From positions 1 through 64,000 of the forward strand of contig JAFXVR010000027.1 in the NCBI GenBank assembly GCA_017534885.1: DNA of 64,000 bases, in the 5' to 3' direction. Of this stretch, positions 62,044-64,000 are shown piece after piece (the first letter of the stretch is position 1; every line of letters starts with the position of its first letter). The position numbers and the translations under genes are program-made. The notes below the pieces were generated by a model, which did no database searches, was not told the DNA's origin, and was given only the letters and a program-made list of their open reading frames with translations. The DNA is from Clostridia bacterium (GTDB taxonomy: Bacteria; Bacillota; Clostridia; Christensenellales; Aristaeellaceae).

Positions 62044-63786
62044 TTACTCCGGCACGTACACAAACTGCAGCATCACATAGCCCTCCAGCTCGCCCACCCG
62101 CACCCGGGCCCAGATGCCGTCGGGCAGGGTTTCCAGGATGATCAGCGGCTGATGCTTGTACAGGCGGGTCAGGATGTCCGCCGCCGTGTTGGGCGCCTCC
62201 CGCATGTTCAGGGAGGAGTCGTCCGCCACGTTCTCCACCGAGGCGATTACCGCGCCTTCGGGCAGGTTTTCCGTGCTGACGGGGATCAGGGTGGGTTTGG
62301 GCGCGGGGGTCACCGCGGGCGGCACCGTGGCCGAGAAGGAGACCTCCAGGACGGGCAGGGCTTTGTCCTCCGTGCCGCCCTCCTCGATGGTCACTCCCGG
62401 ATAGTAGAAGGCCATGATGTCCTCGCAGGTCTTGCCGTACTTCTTCGCCATCCATTCCGCGCCGCGCTGGCTCATGCCCACGCCGTGGCCGAAGCGGCGG
62501 CTCTCGATCACCCAGCCGTCGTCGGTTTCCTCCAGGCTCACCAGCTCGTTGTCGCTGCCCGCAATGCTCAGATCCAGCGCCCGGATCAGTTCCGGGAAGA
62601 TCGGCAGGGTCAGGCTGGTGGCCTCGCTGCCCTGATAGTCGCTCAGCCAGGGGGTGGGCTTCGGCGTGGGCGGTGCGGTGACCTCCGGCGAGGGGGTCAG
62701 GGCCGGGCTGCCCGTCAGGCTCAGCTCGTCCTCCTCCGGCTCGGCGGTCAGCCAGCGCCTGGCCTTCCAGGTCACCGTCAGGCTCAGTTCGGTCAGGTAA
62801 TCGTTTTCCTCGCCGTGGGCCGCGCCGCCAAGACTCAGGCCGTCGATGCCCGTCAGCATCAGGGAGGAGAAGTCCGTATCGTAGCCCTTGCGGCGCATCT
62901 CGCCGGCAAGGGCTTTGTGCACGATGGCGAGAAAGGCCTCGGGCAGGTCAGCCGCGTCCTGGCGGAGCCCGGCGCGCTTCACCGGGGAGGCCGGGTTCTC
63001 CAGATCATAGGGATCGTCGGTGATCTTGTAATACGCCCAGTCTGTCCGGTCGAACCACACGTTTTTGACGCGATCGGTCTGGCCGCCGTTGCTGGCGCTG
63101 TAATAGCAGGTGGCCAGCTGGCCCTGGTACATGCCCACCTTGCCCCGGGTTTCCGCCACCGCCTGGGCCGCGTTGCGGTTGCCGGCGCTGACGCCCCGGA
63201 AGACCTGGTCCGCTGTGGTGTCCACCACATCCCAGGCCCGGTCGGTCCGGACGCGGCTCAGGGCGTAGGTGCGGGCGCAGATGGCCTGAGCCTTCAGCGC
63301 CTCCAGCGGGAAGGAATCGCTCATCTCATAGGGCACAACGCCCAGCAGGTAGTCCTCCAGGCCGATGGTCAGCACCGGCTGAAGATTTCCGGCGGAGATG
63401 GTCAGGTTCAGGTCGCCGGGATAGAGATTGCCCCCGGCCGTGAAGCGCAGTCCGCCGTTCTCCCCGTTCTCCCCGGCGTGGCGCACCAGGGTCAGCTCGC
63501 TGCCGGCGGTGAGGATCATGCTGTCCCCATATACCCGGATGCGGCCGTCCTGCAGGGCCACGGTGACCTGGCTGCCCCAGGGCAGGGCCAGCTCCGCCTC
63601 GCCGCAGCGCAGGGTATAGTTGCCGTCCAAGATCAGATCGGCCCGGGTGGTCAGGTTGAGGCGCCGCAGCAGCACCCGCAGCTGGGGCACTTCCCCCGCG
63701 GCTGAAGCGCGCTGAAGCGGCAGCAGGCTGAAGCTGACGGCAAGGCAGGTCAGCAGGGCAGCGATGCGCATCATCCACTGACGCAT
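62044..63786 (-). CDS. SpoIID/LytB-domain protein with SH3-like C-terminus
   Basis: 580 residues from the ATG of MRQWMMRIAALL (AGGAGGT 6 nt upstream). A signal peptide (about 1-30, cleavage near ASA-A) is followed by a SpoIID_N-like region and the SpoIID core (about 120-460) with DYLLGVVPYEMSDSFPLEAL, KAQAICARTYA, TADQVFRG and the C-terminal RRFGHGVGMSQRGAEWMAKK. A Pro/Thr linker and an SH3-like domain (about 500-580, SLNMREAPNTAADILTRL) end it. SpoIID is a lytic transglycosylase acting on denuded glycan; this may be a sporulation or a general wall enzyme. aroB lies 50 bp upstream. Confidence 0.86.
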   Translation of the reverse strand: MRQWMMRIAALLTCLAVSFSLLPLQRASAAGEVPQLRVLLRRLNLTTRADLILDGNYTLRCGEAELALPWGSQVTVALQDGRIRVYGDSMILTAGSELTLVRHAGENGENGGLRFTAGGNLYPGDLNLTISAGNLQPVLTIGLEDYLLGVVPYEMSDSFPLEALKAQAICARTYALSRVRTDRAWDVVDTTADQVFRGVSAGNRNAAQAVAETRGKVGMYQGQLATCYYSASNGGQTDRVKNVWFDRTDWAYYKITDDPYDLENPASPVKRAGLRQDAADLPEAFLAIVHKALAGEMRRKGYDTDFSSLMLTGIDGLSLGGAAHGEENDYLTELSLTVTWKARRWLTAEPEEDELSLTGSPALTPSPEVTAPPTPKPTPWLSDYQGSEATSLTLPIFPELIRALDLSIAGSDNELVSLEETDDGWVIESRRFGHGVGMSQRGAEWMAKKYGKTCEDIMAFYYPGVTIEEGGTEDKALPVLEVSFSATVPPAVTPAPKPTLIPVSTENLPEGAVIASVENVADDSSLNMREAPNTAADILTRLYKHQPLIILETLPDGIWARVRVGELEGYVMLQFVYVPE

Positions 63787-63836
63787 CTGAACACCTCCTG
63801 TGATTGACGGACGGCCGCGCACCGGCTGGCGCAGCC

Positions 63837-64000
63837 TCATCCCAGATCCGCGAAAAAGGTCTCCGGCTGAACCAGACGGGTGAAGCAGCGCCCTATGCGC
63901 TCCAGCAGCACCACCCGCAGGCCGTCTCCCTCGGCCTTCTTGTCCCGGCGCAGGGCGGCCCGCAGCTGATCAGCCGGGATCTCCGGCAGGCGCGCCGGCA
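63837..64000 (-). CDS. aroB: 3-dehydroquinate synthase, C-terminal fragment (cut by window edge)
   Basis: The last 54 or so residues of an open frame entering from the right edge. The stretch ALRRDKKAEGDGLRVVLLER followed by IGRCF matches the conserved end of AroB (DKK plus a final beta-strand). AroB makes 3-dehydroquinate in the shikimate pathway. The gene is co-directional with the SpoIID-type gene. The N-terminal part, with the NAD- and zinc-binding residues, is outside the window, so the call rests on a short segment. Confidence 0.7.
   Translation of the reverse strand, partial: PARLPEIPADQLRAALRRDKKAEGDGLRVVLLERIGRCFTRLVQPETFFADLG

Overview
The window is a GC-rich, gene-dense bacterial chromosome segment, most likely from a clostridial member of the Bacillota. 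The evidence is the yicC-remA-gmk-rpoZ-coaBC run, a SCIFF (six-Cys) peptide with its radical SAM maturase, a MetH whose activation domain is a separate gene, TcdA, YunG and SpoIID/LytB proteins, and clean TTGACN-17-TATNAT promoters with AGGAGG ribosome sites. I cannot name a genus; a high-GC gut-type Clostridia lineage is an inference. I see no rRNA, tRNA, CRISPR array, phage or complete insertion sequence.

Left part, all minus strand (about 223-14358): a sensory and surface-appendage island. From upstream to downstream it holds a solute-binding protein, a 1197-residue receptor (membrane domain, beta-propeller, HD-GYP), a membrane-anchored BMP-type binding protein, an active-looking GGDEF cyclase, a REC-GGDEF-EAL response regulator with a decayed GGDEF site, an Hpt protein, a transglutaminase-like protein, and a small type IV pilus/type II secretion set (GspF/PilC-like platform, four small pilin-like or membrane proteins, PilT-type ATPase). 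It looks like a c-di-GMP circuit beside a pilus machine. Next come secF, secD and a small membrane protein, also on the minus strand.

Middle (17479-31732): an Fbp-like ABC importer (binding protein, fused permease, ATPase), an unknown 174-residue protein, phosphoglucomutase, a VanY-type carboxypeptidase, a secreted SH3-type protein with an Asn/Tyr/Gly linker, exonuclease III and a short-chain dehydrogenase on the plus strand. A folate/methionine unit (metF, MetH activation protein, truncated MetH) follows on the minus strand, fed by coaBC, rpoZ, gmk, remA and yicC (31963-35219). CapA, a 36-residue DUF4044 protein and a CorC/HlyC-type protein follow, then an oppABCDF operon (38747-44748) and a C26 glutamine-amidotransferase-like hydrolase.

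Right part (45758-64000): P1 peptidase, tcdA, a membrane-bound acyltransferase-like protein and a divergent PRPP synthetase; the SCIFF peptide and maturase; a UPF0175/PIN pair translationally coupled to recO; prfC and typA in tandem; yunG; an M16C metalloprotease; an HTH-ParB-like fusion; a SpoIID/LytB protein; and the 3' end of aroB cut by the window edge.

The most unusual non-coding signals are (i) a family of about 240-bp MITE-like repeats with 15-bp terminal inverted repeats and a long internal hairpin, three copies, each lying just past a stop codon; (ii) shorter relatives of that hairpin at three more places; and (iii) an AGGAGG-led AUG-UAG start-stop element in the leader of prfC, the gene for a termination factor.
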